A stretch of 64,000 bases of DNA from Qingshengfaniella alkalisoli. GTDB lineage: Bacteria; Pseudomonadota; Alphaproteobacteria; Rhodobacterales; Rhodobacteraceae. The position numbers and the translations under genes were made by a program. The notes below the pieces were generated by a model. It was not told where the DNA came from. It made no database searches and saw nothing but the letters and a program-made list of their open reading frames with translations. Below, piece by piece: positions 54,032-62,829 of this stretch (position 1 is its first letter; every line of letters starts with the position of its first letter). The DNA lies in NCBI RefSeq assembly GCF_007855645.1, contig NZ_CP042264.1:124001-188000 (forward strand). Direction: 5' to 3'.

Positions 54032-55587
54032 GCGCGTTTCCTCCCTTCGGTGTCGTTGCCGCTGCTCGCGGCGGCGTAGACGACGTTCTGTTCCGTGATA
54101 TCCTCGCCCGTCAGTTCGGCGACGAAACGCCCACCGCGCATCACCAGCACGCGGTCGGACAGGCCGACGAGTTCGGGCAGTTCTGACGAGATCACGACGC
54201 AGGCCTTTCCGGCCCGGACGAGATCGTCGATGAAGCGGTAGATCTGGCTCTTGTTGCCGATGTCGATGCCGCGGGTCGGTTCGTCGATGATGACCACCGA
54301 GGGTCCTGCCAGCATCACCTTGGCCAGCAACAGCTTCTGCTGGTTGCCGCCCGACAGCTGCCCCGCCTCGATCGACAGGGTGCGGACCCGGATGTCGTAT
54401 TCCTGGACAGCCGCCTTCACGCTTTGCAATTCCTGCCTGCGGTCGAGCGACAGGCGGGGGTTGACCAGATCCAGCGCCTGAAGCGTCAGGTTGGGACCCA
54501 GCCCCTCGTTCAGTAGCAGTCCCTTTCCCTTGCGGTCCTCGGTCAGGTAGACAAGGCCCGCCTGCATCATCACGCCCACGTCGGGTCTCGTGATGTTCCG
54601 CCCGTTGACCCGGATCGCACGGGCCTGCGACGGCCGCAGACCCATCAGCCCTTCGATCAGCTCGGTGCGCCCGGCACCGATCATGCCGCCGATGCCCAGC
54701 ACCTCGCCGGGGCGGACGGTGAACGAGCCGGCGAACTTGCCGTGCTCGACCGAAAGTTCCTCGACCGAGAGCACCGGATCGGCGGTGACGGCACCTCGTT
54801 TCGGCGGGTAGAGCATCGACAGTTCCCGCCCGACCATCAGTTCGGCCATCCGGCGCTGATCCAGGTCAATTGCCGGCCATGTTCCGATCATCTTGCCGTC
54901 GCGCAGCACGGTGACCCGGTCGGCCAGCGCCTCGACCTCTTCCAGCCGGTGCGAGATGTAGAGCACCGCAACCCCCTGCGCGCGCAGGTTGCGCACGATG
55001 CCCAGCAGCGCATCGACCTCGTCATTGGCCAGCATGGCCGTCGGTTCATCGAGGATCATCACCTTGCGGTCATCCAGCAACGCACGGGCGATCTGCACCA
55101 GTTGCCGTTGGGCCAGCGGCATGTCGCCAACGCGGGTCGTCGGGCGCGCATTCGCGCCGACCCGGGCCAGAACCTCGGCGGTGCGGCGGTTCATCTCGCG
55201 GTCGTCGACCCGAAATCCGCGCGAAAGCTCGCGGCCCAGGAACAGGTTCTGCGCCACGGTCAGGTCCGCGGCGAGCAGGATTTCCTGGTGCACAAGCACG
55301 ATCCCGGCATCCTCGGCCTGCACGGCGTCCGCGAAGGCGACCGGGGTTCCGGCCATCGACATTGCGCCGCCGGTCGGCGCAACGTGACCGGACAGCAATT
55401 TCATGAGCGTGGACTTACCTGCGCCGTTCTCGCCTATCACGGCGTGAACCTCGCCCGCGCAGATATCCAGCGTCACGTCCTTCAGAACGGTGATCGGGCC
55501 GTAGGCCTTGGTCAGGCCCTCGGCATGAAGCACAGGTTTCTCGGACACGGCAGGGGCGTCCGTGGCTTTGCGGGCCGGATGATTCAT
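54028..55587 (-). CDS. Ribose-type ABC transporter ATPase with duplicated domains
   Basis: 519 residues with two nucleotide-binding domains (RbsA/MglA type). The first carries Walker A GENGAGKST, signature LAQRQ and Walker B VMILDEPT. The second carries a degenerate Walker A (GGMIGAGRTE), LSGGNQQKLLLAK and VIIDEPTRGIDIG, as in the family. It overlaps GntR upstream and the permease downstream by 4 nt each, so one transcription unit is likely. Confidence 0.94.
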   Translation of the reverse strand: MNHPARKATDAPAVSEKPVLHAEGLTKAYGPITVLKDVTLDICAGEVHAVIGENGAGKSTLMKLLSGHVAPTGGAMSMAGTPVAFADAVQAEDAGIVLVHQEILLAADLTVAQNLFLGRELSRGFRVDDREMNRRTAEVLARVGANARPTTRVGDMPLAQRQLVQIARALLDDRKVMILDEPTAMLANDEVDALLGIVRNLRAQGVAVLYISHRLEEVEALADRVTVLRDGKMIGTWPAIDLDQRRMAELMVGRELSMLYPPKRGAVTADPVLSVEELSVEHGKFAGSFTVRPGEVLGIGGMIGAGRTELIEGLMGLRPSQARAIRVNGRNITRPDVGVMMQAGLVYLTEDRKGKGLLLNEGLGPNLTLQALDLVNPRLSLDRRQELQSVKAAVQEYDIRVRTLSIEAGQLSGGNQQKLLLAKVMLAGPSVVIIDEPTRGIDIGNKSQIYRFIDDLVRAGKACVVISSELPELVGLSDRVLVMRGGRFVAELTGEDITEQNVVYAAASSGNDTEGRKRA

Positions 55588-56270
55588 TCGAAAGCCGCCG
55601 CAAGCCGGTCGCGCGACCGTTCTATATGATCGTGCATCGCTTGGAAGGCTCCGTCCGCGTCGCCCGCGCGGAAGGCGGCCAGCAGGCGTTCGTGTTCCTC
55701 CAGCGCCTCCTGGGTCACGCGGCTGTGGAACATCAGCCGGAAGATATGCAGGTGGATATGCTGGTCGTTCAGGGCTTGGCGCACGAACTTGTTGTCCGCG
55801 ACCTTCAGGATTTCATCGTGGAAATGCGCATCCGCCCGTGCAAACCGGGAATACCGGCTGTTGCGGTCCACCGGCTGTTCGCCCTTCTCCATGTCGGCCG
55901 CCGCGCTTTCGATCCGGGCCAGCGTGTCGGGCGTCAGCTTGAGACAGGCCTGCCGGGCGCTTTCGGGTTCCAGCATCAGCCGGAACCTGTAGAGGTCGTC
56001 GAATTCCTTGTGCGTAAGCTGCGGCGAGGCGGAATAGCCGATCAAGTGCGCCTTCCGCACAAGGCCCTCACGCTCGAGCCGAGTGAGAGCTTCGCGCACG
56101 GGGGTCTGGGACACGTTCAACTCCCGCGCCAGACCGTCGATGGGGATGCGCGCGCCGGGCGGGATCTCCAGCGACATGATTCGCTGGTAGATCTGTTCGT
56201 GAATGCTCGCGGCGATACTCGAAGGCCGCACGAATCCGCCTTTCTGGTCGCGATCCTTCGCTATAGCCAT
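55584..56270 (-). CDS. GntR-family (FCD) transcriptional regulator
   Basis: 228 residues with an N-terminal winged HTH (about residues 17-85; RELNVSQTPVREALTRLEREGLV) and a C-terminal FCD effector domain (about 90-220, with the metal-binding Asp/His pattern). It heads the ABC operon and is divergent from the dehydrogenase operon with a 103-bp gap that holds a 9+9 bp inverted repeat. It probably represses both directions and responds to a substrate or intermediate. Confidence 0.92.
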   Translation of the reverse strand: MAIAKDRDQKGGFVRPSSIAASIHEQIYQRIMSLEIPPGARIPIDGLARELNVSQTPVREALTRLEREGLVRKAHLIGYSASPQLTHKEFDDLYRFRLMLEPESARQACLKLTPDTLARIESAAADMEKGEQPVDRNSRYSRFARADAHFHDEILKVADNKFVRQALNDQHIHLHIFRLMFHSRVTQEALEEHERLLAAFRAGDADGAFQAMHDHIERSRDRLAAAFE

Positions 56271-56294
56271 TCGTTTCCTCCCCGATCAGCATTC

Positions 56295-56351
56295 TTGACA
56301 AGCGCGATCCTAACACCGATATGATATCGAATGTCAAATACAATATCATAT
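56295..56351. promoter_or_regulatory. Divergent promoter region with inverted repeat ATATGATAT-N15-ATATCATAT
   Basis: Perfect 9-bp arms at 56319-56327 and 56343-56351. On the plus strand TTGACA (56295-56300) and TATGAT (56320-56325) resemble -35 and -10 boxes with a 19-bp spacer (long); the left arm covers the -10. This is a good place for the adjacent GntR regulator to repress both operons. Binding is inferred. Confidence 0.5.
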
Positions 56352-56373
56352 AGGATTTGATTCGGGGGCAAGT

Positions 56374-57402
56374 TTGCTGTTGTCAGCAGAGGGTTTACGG
56401 GAGATCGCGGAGCGCGCGTTGAGTGCGCAGAGGGTTGCGCCCTCCCATGCCCGGATTCAGGCTGATCTTCTGATCGAGGCGGAGCTGCGGGGATTGCCAT
56501 CTCACGGCCTTCAGCGGCTACCGCGACTCGTCGCGCGGCTGAAAGCCGGGCTCGCGCATCCCATGACCTCGGGCAGCGCGCACTGGTCGCGTCACGGCGT
56601 CCTTTCGGTGGATGGCGAGCGCGGCCTTGGCCCGGTCGTAGTGATGCGCGCGATGGAACAACTGGCGGCGCAGGTGCCGCAACAGGGTATCGCGCTGGCC
56701 GCGATCCGGAACGCCAATCACATCGGAATGCTCGCCTATTACGCCGAGGCCGCCACCGCGCGCGGATACATCGCCATCGTCCTTTCCACGAGCGAGGCGC
56801 TGGTTCACCCTTACGGCGGGATCGAGGCGATGCTGGGCACAAACCCCATCGCCATCGGGATCCCGACAGAGGCAGACCCGTTCATCCTCGATCTCGCGAC
56901 CAGCCGGGTTTCGATGGGAAAGATCCACCATCACGCCCTTACCGGCAACCCGATCCCCGATGACTGGGCTGTCGACGCGCATGGCTGCCGCACCACCGAC
57001 CCGGAGGCGGCCAAGACCGGGGCCATTGCGCCTTTCGGCGAGGCCAAGGGATACGGGTTGGGCCTTGGCGTGGAACTGCTGGTTGCCGCGCTTGCAGGAT
57101 CGACCTTCGCACCCGAGGTTCGCGGCACGCTGGACGCGGTCGACGTGGCCAACAAGGGCGACGTCCTGATACTCGTCGACCCCGCTTCCGGGTCGGGCAC
57201 GGCTGCCGGACTGGCCGCCTATCTTGACCGGCTGCGTGCTTCGCGGCCTGCCGACCCCGACCGGCCGGTGGCCGTGCCCGGCGACGGGATGCGCGCCCGC
57301 CGGGCACGCGCGCTTTCGACGGGCATAGACCTGCCAGACTCCCTGCATGACGAGATCCGCGCCCTTGCAAGGGTAGCGGAACGAGAAAAGGAGACGAAAT
57401 GA
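56374..57402 (+). CDS. Ldh-family malate/lactate (ureidoglycolate-type) dehydrogenase
   Basis: 342 residues of the NAD(P)-dependent LDH2/MDH2 family, which oxidises 2-hydroxy acids such as malate, lactate or ureidoglycolate. Motifs are SHGLQRLPRLV, IRNANHIGMLAYYAE (with the catalytic His), LGTNPIAIGIPTEAD and FGEAKGYGLGLGVELL. The start is TTG 56374, preceded by GGGGGCAAG; no upstream ATG in frame. It overlaps the alcohol dehydrogenase gene by 4 nt. Confidence 0.9.
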   Translation: MLLSAEGLREIAERALSAQRVAPSHARIQADLLIEAELRGLPSHGLQRLPRLVARLKAGLAHPMTSGSAHWSRHGVLSVDGERGLGPVVVMRAMEQLAAQVPQQGIALAAIRNANHIGMLAYYAEAATARGYIAIVLSTSEALVHPYGGIEAMLGTNPIAIGIPTEADPFILDLATSRVSMGKIHHHALTGNPIPDDWAVDAHGCRTTDPEAAKTGAIAPFGEAKGYGLGLGVELLVAALAGSTFAPEVRGTLDAVDVANKGDVLILVDPASGSGTAAGLAAYLDRLRASRPADPDRPVAVPGDGMRARRARALSTGIDLPDSLHDEIRALARVAEREKETK

Positions 57403-58604
57403 CGATATTCGGCACGATCAGGGCCCCGCGAGAACTGATCTTCGGCGGGGGCCAGCGCGCGGCGCTTGGCACGGTCGCCGCGAAACTCGGACAGCGGGCT
57501 CTGGTCATCACCGATGAGCGTCTGGCAGGCGACCGGGATTTCCTTGGTATGGTCGCGCAGCTGGAGGCCGCCGGTCTTTCGGTCAGGATCGACGTCTCGA
57601 CCCAGCCGGACGTGCCGGTCGAGACCGCCGTCGCCAGCGCGGCGGCCGCCCGTGACTTCGACCCCGATCTCGTGATCGGCGTGGGGGGCGGCTCCTGCCT
57701 CGACATGGCGAAATGCGTCGCCGTCCTGCTAACCCATGGCGGAAAGCCGCAAGACTATTACGGCGAGTTCATGGTGCCCGGCCCCGTGATGCCCGTGATC
57801 GCGGTCCCCACGACCGCCGGCACCGGATCCGAGGCGACGCCCGTCGCGGTCCTGTCGGATTCCGAGCGGCAGTTGAAGGTGGGGATCTCCTCGCCCTTCC
57901 TTATTCCTACGGCCTCGATCTGCGACCCCCATCTTACGCTCACCTGCCCGCCCTCGCTGACAGCCATTGCCGGGGCGGACGCGCTGACCCATGCGATCGA
58001 GGCCTTCACCGCGATCCGCCGCGATCCCGTGCCGGGTCTGGCGCAGGAAAGGGTCTTTGTCGGGAAGAACGCGACCTCGGACCATTTCGCGCTGACCGCG
58101 ATCGGGCTGCTCTGGGAGGGGCTGGAAGCGGCCTGCACAGATGGCGGAAACGCCGAGGCGCGCGCGAAGGTCATGCTGGGCGCCACCACGGCTGGGCTTG
58201 CCTTCGGCGTGGCGGGGACAGCTGCGGCCCACGCGATCCAGTACCCCGTGGGCGCGCTCACCCACACCGCCCACGGGGCTGGCGTGGCCTGCCTCATGCC
58301 CTATGTCATGGCGTGGAATGCGCCCCGGATCGGACCTGAACTCGACCAGATCGCCCGGGTCACGGGGCTGGGCGGTGGCGCCGAGGTCATTCCAGCCGTG
58401 GCCGCGCTGTTCGGCCGGATCGGAATTCCGCGAACCCTGCGCGACCTCGGGCTGGCCGAGGACCGTCTGGATTGGGTGGCCGAGCAATCCTGCGGCATCG
58501 CACGGCTCGTCCAGAACAACCCGCGCCCGCTGCCGTCCGAAGAGATGCGGCGCCTTGTCGGCGCAGCGTTTCACGGCGAACTGGCAATTCTCGAAACGAA
58601 CTGA
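57399..58604 (+). CDS. Iron-containing alcohol dehydrogenase (group III)
   Basis: 401 residues. The NAD-binding GVGGGSCLDMAK near residue 95 and the metal-binding positions in DALTHAIEAFTA, AAAHAIQYPVGA and HGAGVACLMPYV identify the family, which is often active on 1,2-diols, 4-hydroxybutyrate or similar alcohols. The start overlaps the Ldh-type gene by 4 nt. The ALDH gene follows 11 bp later. Confidence 0.92.
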   Translation: MTIFGTIRAPRELIFGGGQRAALGTVAAKLGQRALVITDERLAGDRDFLGMVAQLEAAGLSVRIDVSTQPDVPVETAVASAAAARDFDPDLVIGVGGGSCLDMAKCVAVLLTHGGKPQDYYGEFMVPGPVMPVIAVPTTAGTGSEATPVAVLSDSERQLKVGISSPFLIPTASICDPHLTLTCPPSLTAIAGADALTHAIEAFTAIRRDPVPGLAQERVFVGKNATSDHFALTAIGLLWEGLEAACTDGGNAEARAKVMLGATTAGLAFGVAGTAAAHAIQYPVGALTHTAHGAGVACLMPYVMAWNAPRIGPELDQIARVTGLGGGAEVIPAVAALFGRIGIPRTLRDLGLAEDRLDWVAEQSCGIARLVQNNPRPLPSEEMRRLVGAAFHGELAILETN

Positions 58605-58615
58605 GGGACATACCC

Positions 58616-60079
58616 ATGACGCTTGACAACGCTTTCATCGGCTACGCCGACCCTGCCCTCCACGCCGCGGGGCTGTATATCGGCGGCAAGTGGCAGCCCG
58701 GAACAGGCATTCCTGTTCTCGACCCCTCGACCGGCAAGACCCTGGCCGAGGTGCCGGATGCCGGAATCGACGACGCGATGCGCGCCGTCGACGCCGCCCA
58801 TTCCGCCGCGGCCGGATGGCGCCGCACGCCGTCGCGCCAGCGTTCCGAAATCCTGCGCCGCTGGTTCACCCTGATGACCGAGCACGCCGAGGAACTGGCC
58901 CTGCTGATCTCGCTGGAGAACGGCAAGGCCTTGCCGGATGCGCGCGGCGAGGTGGCATATGCCGCCGAATTCTTCCGCTGGTATGCCGAAGAGGCGACCC
59001 GGGTCGGCGGCGAATTCCGCCATGCCCCCTCGGGCGCGCACAACATCCTCGTGGATCACGAACCGATCGGCATCGCGGTGCTGATCACGCCGTGGAACTT
59101 CCCGGCGGCAATGGCCACCCGCAAGATCGGCCCGGCGCTGGCCGCCGGCTGCACGGTGATCCTGAAGCCGGCCTCGGAAACCCCGTTGACCGCCTATGCG
59201 ATGGCCCGGCTTGGCGAGGAGGCCGGGGTGCCGCCCGGTGTGGTGAACGTGCTGACGACGTCGCAACCCGGGCCCGTGACGGGCGCGATGCTGGCCGACC
59301 CGCGGGTGCGCAAGCTGTCCTTCACCGGATCCACGGGCGTGGGACGGACCCTTCTGGCCGAGGCCGCGAAATCGGTGGTGAACTGTTCGATGGAACTGGG
59401 CGGCAACGCGCCCTTCGTGGTGTTCGACGACGCGGATCTTGACGCGGCACTGGACGGCGCGATGGTCGCCAAGATGCGCAATGGCGGCGAGGCCTGCACC
59501 GCAGCCAACCGGTTCTACGTCCAGTCGGGAATCCATGATGCCTTCGTCGCGGGGCTGACCCAGCGGATGGCGGCACTGAAGCTGGGCAAGGGCTACGATC
59601 CCGAAACGCAGTGCGGCCCGATGATCACCACAAAGGCGGTCGAAAAGATCGGCCGGCTGGTCGACGAGGCCAAGTCGCGCGGAGCCCGGGCAACGACCGG
59701 GGGCGAACCGCTGCCGGGAAGCGGCTACTACTATCCGCCGACCGTTCTGGAAAACGTCCCGACCGACGCCGCCCTGGCGCATGAGGAAATCTTCGGCCCC
59801 GTCGCCGCCGTCTACCGGTTCGAGACCGAGGAGGATGCGATCCGGCTGGCGAACGACACGGAATACGGCCTTGCCGCCTATGTCTATTCGCAGGACATCA
59901 TGCGGGCGATGCGCGTGGGACGCAGTATCGAGACCGGGATGGTCGGCATCAACCGGGGCCTGATGTCCGACCCGGCCGCCCCCTTCGGCGGCGCCAAGCA
60001 AAGCGGCCTCGGGCGCGAGGGCGGCGTGACCGGCATCCTCGAGTTCATGGAGCCCAAATACTTCGCCGTGGAATTCTGA
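58616..60079 (+). CDS. NAD(P)-dependent aldehyde dehydrogenase (succinate-semialdehyde type)
   Basis: 487 residues. Start ATG 58616 with GAGGGA upstream (the frame is open to 58472, but that part belongs to the previous gene). Catalytic Cys294 (GGEACTAANR), Glu260 (MELGG) and Asn161 (ITPWNFP) are all present, together with GSTGVGR of the cofactor site. It resembles GabD-type enzymes. It probably oxidises the aldehyde formed by the preceding alcohol dehydrogenase. Confidence 0.93.
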   Translation: MTLDNAFIGYADPALHAAGLYIGGKWQPGTGIPVLDPSTGKTLAEVPDAGIDDAMRAVDAAHSAAAGWRRTPSRQRSEILRRWFTLMTEHAEELALLISLENGKALPDARGEVAYAAEFFRWYAEEATRVGGEFRHAPSGAHNILVDHEPIGIAVLITPWNFPAAMATRKIGPALAAGCTVILKPASETPLTAYAMARLGEEAGVPPGVVNVLTTSQPGPVTGAMLADPRVRKLSFTGSTGVGRTLLAEAAKSVVNCSMELGGNAPFVVFDDADLDAALDGAMVAKMRNGGEACTAANRFYVQSGIHDAFVAGLTQRMAALKLGKGYDPETQCGPMITTKAVEKIGRLVDEAKSRGARATTGGEPLPGSGYYYPPTVLENVPTDAALAHEEIFGPVAAVYRFETEEDAIRLANDTEYGLAAYVYSQDIMRAMRVGRSIETGMVGINRGLMSDPAAPFGGAKQSGLGREGGVTGILEFMEPKYFAVEF

Positions 60080-60100
60080 CACGGATAGAAAGGACGGACA

Positions 60101-60940
60101 ATGGCGGAACGTGACCTTTACCGCAACCGAGACTTCATCCCCGATTTCGACACGATCATGGCAGAGACGGAGGCGCGGAGCCGCGCCCTTGCTGCAAGCT
60201 CTCGCATCGAACGGGACCTGGGCTACGGACCCACCCCGCGGCAAAGCTTCGACCTCGTCTTTCCGCCGGACCCGGTGCCGGGCGCGCCGCTGCACATGTT
60301 CATCCATGGCGGCTACTGGCGCGCGGGTAGCAAGGAGGCGCATACGCTGGTGGCGGCCCCGGTGATCGCGGCGGGGGGCATCGCAGCGCTGGTTGGATAC
60401 GACCTGATGCCGGACACAAGGCTGGCCGAAATCGTCGCGCAGGTGCGTGCCGCAACACGGCACCTTGTCAGGATCGCGCCCGCCTTCGGCGCGGACCCGG
60501 CGCGTTTCACGGTCAGCGGCCATTCCGCCGGCGCGCACCTTGCCTCGCTGCTGGCCGCCGAGGCACCAGGCGACCGCACCACGCCCGACCTGGCGCCGCT
60601 TCGGGCGATGCTTCTGGTCAGCGGAATCTACGACCTGTCGGGCATTCCCGACTCGTTCCTGAAGGACGAGGCCAAGATGCGCGCCGACGAGGCGAAGGAC
60701 TGGTCCCCCCTGACCGCACGGCACCGGCCCGGCCCGTCGCGGATTATCACGCGGGGGCAGGCGGAAACGGCTCCCTTCCAAGATCAGGCAATCGCCTTTG
60801 ACACCATGCTGAAGACGGCAGGGCAGGACACGGAACTTCGTCTGGAGGCCGGCGCAAACCACCTTACGGTCGTCTTCGAGTTGTCCGATCCGGAGACGCC
60901 CCTTGGCCGAAGACTTGCAAGGATGGTTACGGCATCCTGA
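60101..60940 (+). CDS. Alpha/beta hydrolase (carboxylesterase/kynurenine-formamidase type)
   Basis: 279 residues. The oxyanion-hole sequence FIHGGYWRAGS, the nucleophile Ser142 in VSGHSAGAHLAS and a late NHLTV with the His give a complete triad pattern. Family members cleave esters or formamides. It lies 21 bp after the ALDH gene and closes the operon; its 3' end overlaps the enolase-like remnant on the other strand by 14 bp. Confidence 0.88.
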   Translation: MAERDLYRNRDFIPDFDTIMAETEARSRALAASSRIERDLGYGPTPRQSFDLVFPPDPVPGAPLHMFIHGGYWRAGSKEAHTLVAAPVIAAGGIAALVGYDLMPDTRLAEIVAQVRAATRHLVRIAPAFGADPARFTVSGHSAGAHLASLLAAEAPGDRTTPDLAPLRAMLLVSGIYDLSGIPDSFLKDEAKMRADEAKDWSPLTARHRPGPSRIITRGQAETAPFQDQAIAFDTMLKTAGQDTELRLEAGANHLTVVFELSDPETPLGRRLARMVTAS

Positions 60941-61337
60941 TCCGGCAGACGGGCACCGTGCCCATGTCGCACCAAGTGCCGGCCCTTACCAGTTGGCCAT
61001 CTGGCAAGATGGCATCGAGCGCCGGGATCTGCTCGGGCGCGAATGGGTGTCGTGTCGCCACCGCCTCGTCGATCTCTATGTCGAGGCCCGGCGCCATCGG
61101 GACCGACCAGGCGCCTTCCTGCATCTTCAGGGGATACGCCGCGCAGATCTCCTCGAACCGGGGCACGATGCCGACGGCTTCCTCCTGGATGAGGAAGTTC
61201 GGTGTGGCGACGTCGAAATGCAGCGCCGCGGCGCCTGCCACCGTTCCCATCGGGTTGCGTGGCGCGATGCCCATATGCGCGGCTTCCGCGATGGCGTCAC
61301 TGTTTTCACGGCGGGATTTTCTGCCAGCTGGTCTCAA
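60927..61337 (-). pseudogene. C-terminal fragment of a mandelate racemase/enolase-superfamily enzyme
   Basis: The frame contains AEAAHMGIAPRNPMGTVAGA and HFDVATPNFLIQEE, the C-terminal barrel end of galactonate-dehydratase-like enzymes. The N-terminal lid and the first half of the barrel with the acid ligands are missing. The tail (LPDGQLVRAGTWCDM) also departs from the family. It was probably part of a sugar-acid pathway before truncation. Confidence 0.75.
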
Positions 61338-61440
61338 GGCCGCTCAGATCGAAATTGTCGGGGACACGATCCGGATCCATTCCGATCGACCAAATCTGCG
61401 GCGGCGTGTCCGCGCTGTAATACGGTTTGCCACAGGCGCG
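61306..61440 (-). pseudogene. Unassigned 3' gene fragment
   Basis: Open frame with a biased, protein-like text: CGKPYYSADTPPQIWSIGMD, then PDNFDLSGLETSWQKIPP and a stop. It overlaps the enolase remnant in another frame. The CG.P beginning could be the end of a small zinc-binding enzyme, but this is a guess. Confidence 0.3.
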
Positions 61441-61936
61441 TCAGGTGGCAGATCGCAGGCATCTCCTGGAGAACGCGAGCGCAGCCTTCTTGGCTGCCGT
61501 GCAGCGGAATATGTCTGCGATCCGCAAGGCCTATGGATACCGGACGATTACGCGCCTCACTGCCAATGATGATCCTGTAAAGGGCGATCGCAGTATCGTT
61601 CCCGTGGAGGCCCGGAGCATCAACAGGATTTTCACCGACTATGTGAAGGGCATCACCAAACTTGGACATGAGGAGGATATGCCAGGTGCGCAGGAGGCAT
61701 TGAGTGATCTGATCAACCGCATCGTGCTGCTGCCGAACGCATCGACGGGCAAGCTCGACATCCGCCTTGAGGGCGATCTAGCGGGATTGCTGCGCCTTGC
61801 GGTGGGAAGGGGTTCTTCAAAGGCAGCGAAGACCTCGGACGATAGATCCGAAGTCTTTGATACTATTAGTAAATTAGTGTTGGCTGCGGGAGTGGGCAAC
61901 CATCGTCATCTACCCCAACCTGCCTGCTATGTTTGA
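61427..61936 (+). pseudogene. Chimera of an ISL3-type transposase piece and a serine-recombinase C-terminus
   Basis: The first 30 codons, QARQVADRRHLLENASAAFL, are the DDE-domain middle of ISL3 transposases. From about codon 60, SINRIFTDYVKGITKLG and the later LINRIVLLPNASTGKLDIRL and EGDLAGLLRLA match the C-terminal part of large serine recombinases. Neither part has its catalytic domain, and no plausible start is present. It marks a deletion joining two mobile elements. Confidence 0.7.
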
Positions 61937-62073
61937 AACATTCTTCAACGCTTCACGCGAGCGCACCAAGCATTTGATCTGAATTGAAGCGTTTTTGAGC
62001 GAGACACCTGTCACGAGACGCTACCGAGCAGCACTACGAACAACTTATAAGCACCAAATCCCAAACACGTCCC

Positions 62074-62340
62074 TCAATCAAAGCGCTCAGGGCGGAAACT
62101 CTCCAACATCGGATAACAGATTGACAGTCCCATTTCCTCGGCTAGCATCTCGCCCACGATCAGGCCAAGTGTTGTACCACTGTGACTGAAGGCAACATGG
62201 CAGCCTGGGAGCGCCGAAGGCTCCCCGAAGACCGGCTCGCCATCGCCGGGAATAGATTTCGGACCAAGGTGAACACCCGCGACTTCGATTTCGGGTATCG
62301 GGTCCAGACCTTGCCGGATTCCTCCAGTATGTGAATCCTC
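62074..62340 (-). pseudogene. C-terminal fragment of a DadA-type FAD-dependent oxidoreductase
   Basis: In frame: VHLGPKSIPGDGEPVFGE, ALPGCHVAFSHSGTTLG (the conserved FAD-binding C-terminal strand of D-amino-acid dehydrogenases) and PMLESFRPERFD at the end. The Rossmann GxGxxG start and most of the enzyme are lacking. It directly adjoins an AbrB-type fragment, so a deletion has joined the two. Confidence 0.75.
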
Positions 62341-62707
62341 ATGAGAAATTGACATCAAAGCCAAACAATCGGACCAGAGCATAGCGACACGAGAACACGC
62401 CGATGACCAACGTCCCGGCCAAGACGACGAAGCTCAATGGCCATGTCATAGCGTACTGCAGGAAATCTGGCGTTACCGAAGAGCCAATCCCTATCCCGAT
62501 AAAAAGAATACAACTGTTTGCCAGGCCAGCTGGCAACGACAGGGAAAGTCCCATGATGGCCGCGACCGTCACTGCAACAGCCGAACCGGTGAGAAACGGT
62601 ACGGGCAACCCCAACGCCGCAAACACGGCTGCCCCCGCGGCGCCCACTGTCAGCGCGGTCGCAGACTCTTTCGATGAATTTTGACGAAAGCCACGAGCCA
62701 CTGACAT
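62339..62707 (-). pseudogene. N-terminal fragment of an AbrB-family membrane protein
   Basis: 122 codons: GLPVPFLTGSAVAVTVAAIM, then NSCILFIGIGIGSSVTPDFL and ALVRLFGFD. These match the first half of AbrB-type (PF05145) proteins, which are about three times longer. The frame stops immediately after GFDVNFS where it meets the DadA-type fragment. Confidence 0.75.
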
Positions 62708-62829
62708 GGTCTATGCGGGCTGCCGATCTACAATGCGTTCATCGTCGCGCATGGCCAAGTATCGCACCAATCGTCCTGATCCTTCAGAGGCGCCCACGGC
62801 CAATGTCACTCGATCAGGCATCCAAGCCC

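Noticed and set aside
51923-54079. 718-codon plus-strand frame over the ABC transporter genes
   Set aside because: The text is Arg/His/Asp-rich with no domain; the minus-strand transporter genes are clear.
58571-60862. 763-codon minus-strand frame across the aldehyde dehydrogenase and hydrolase genes
   Set aside because: It is a shadow produced by high G+C third positions; the plus-strand genes carry catalytic motifs.
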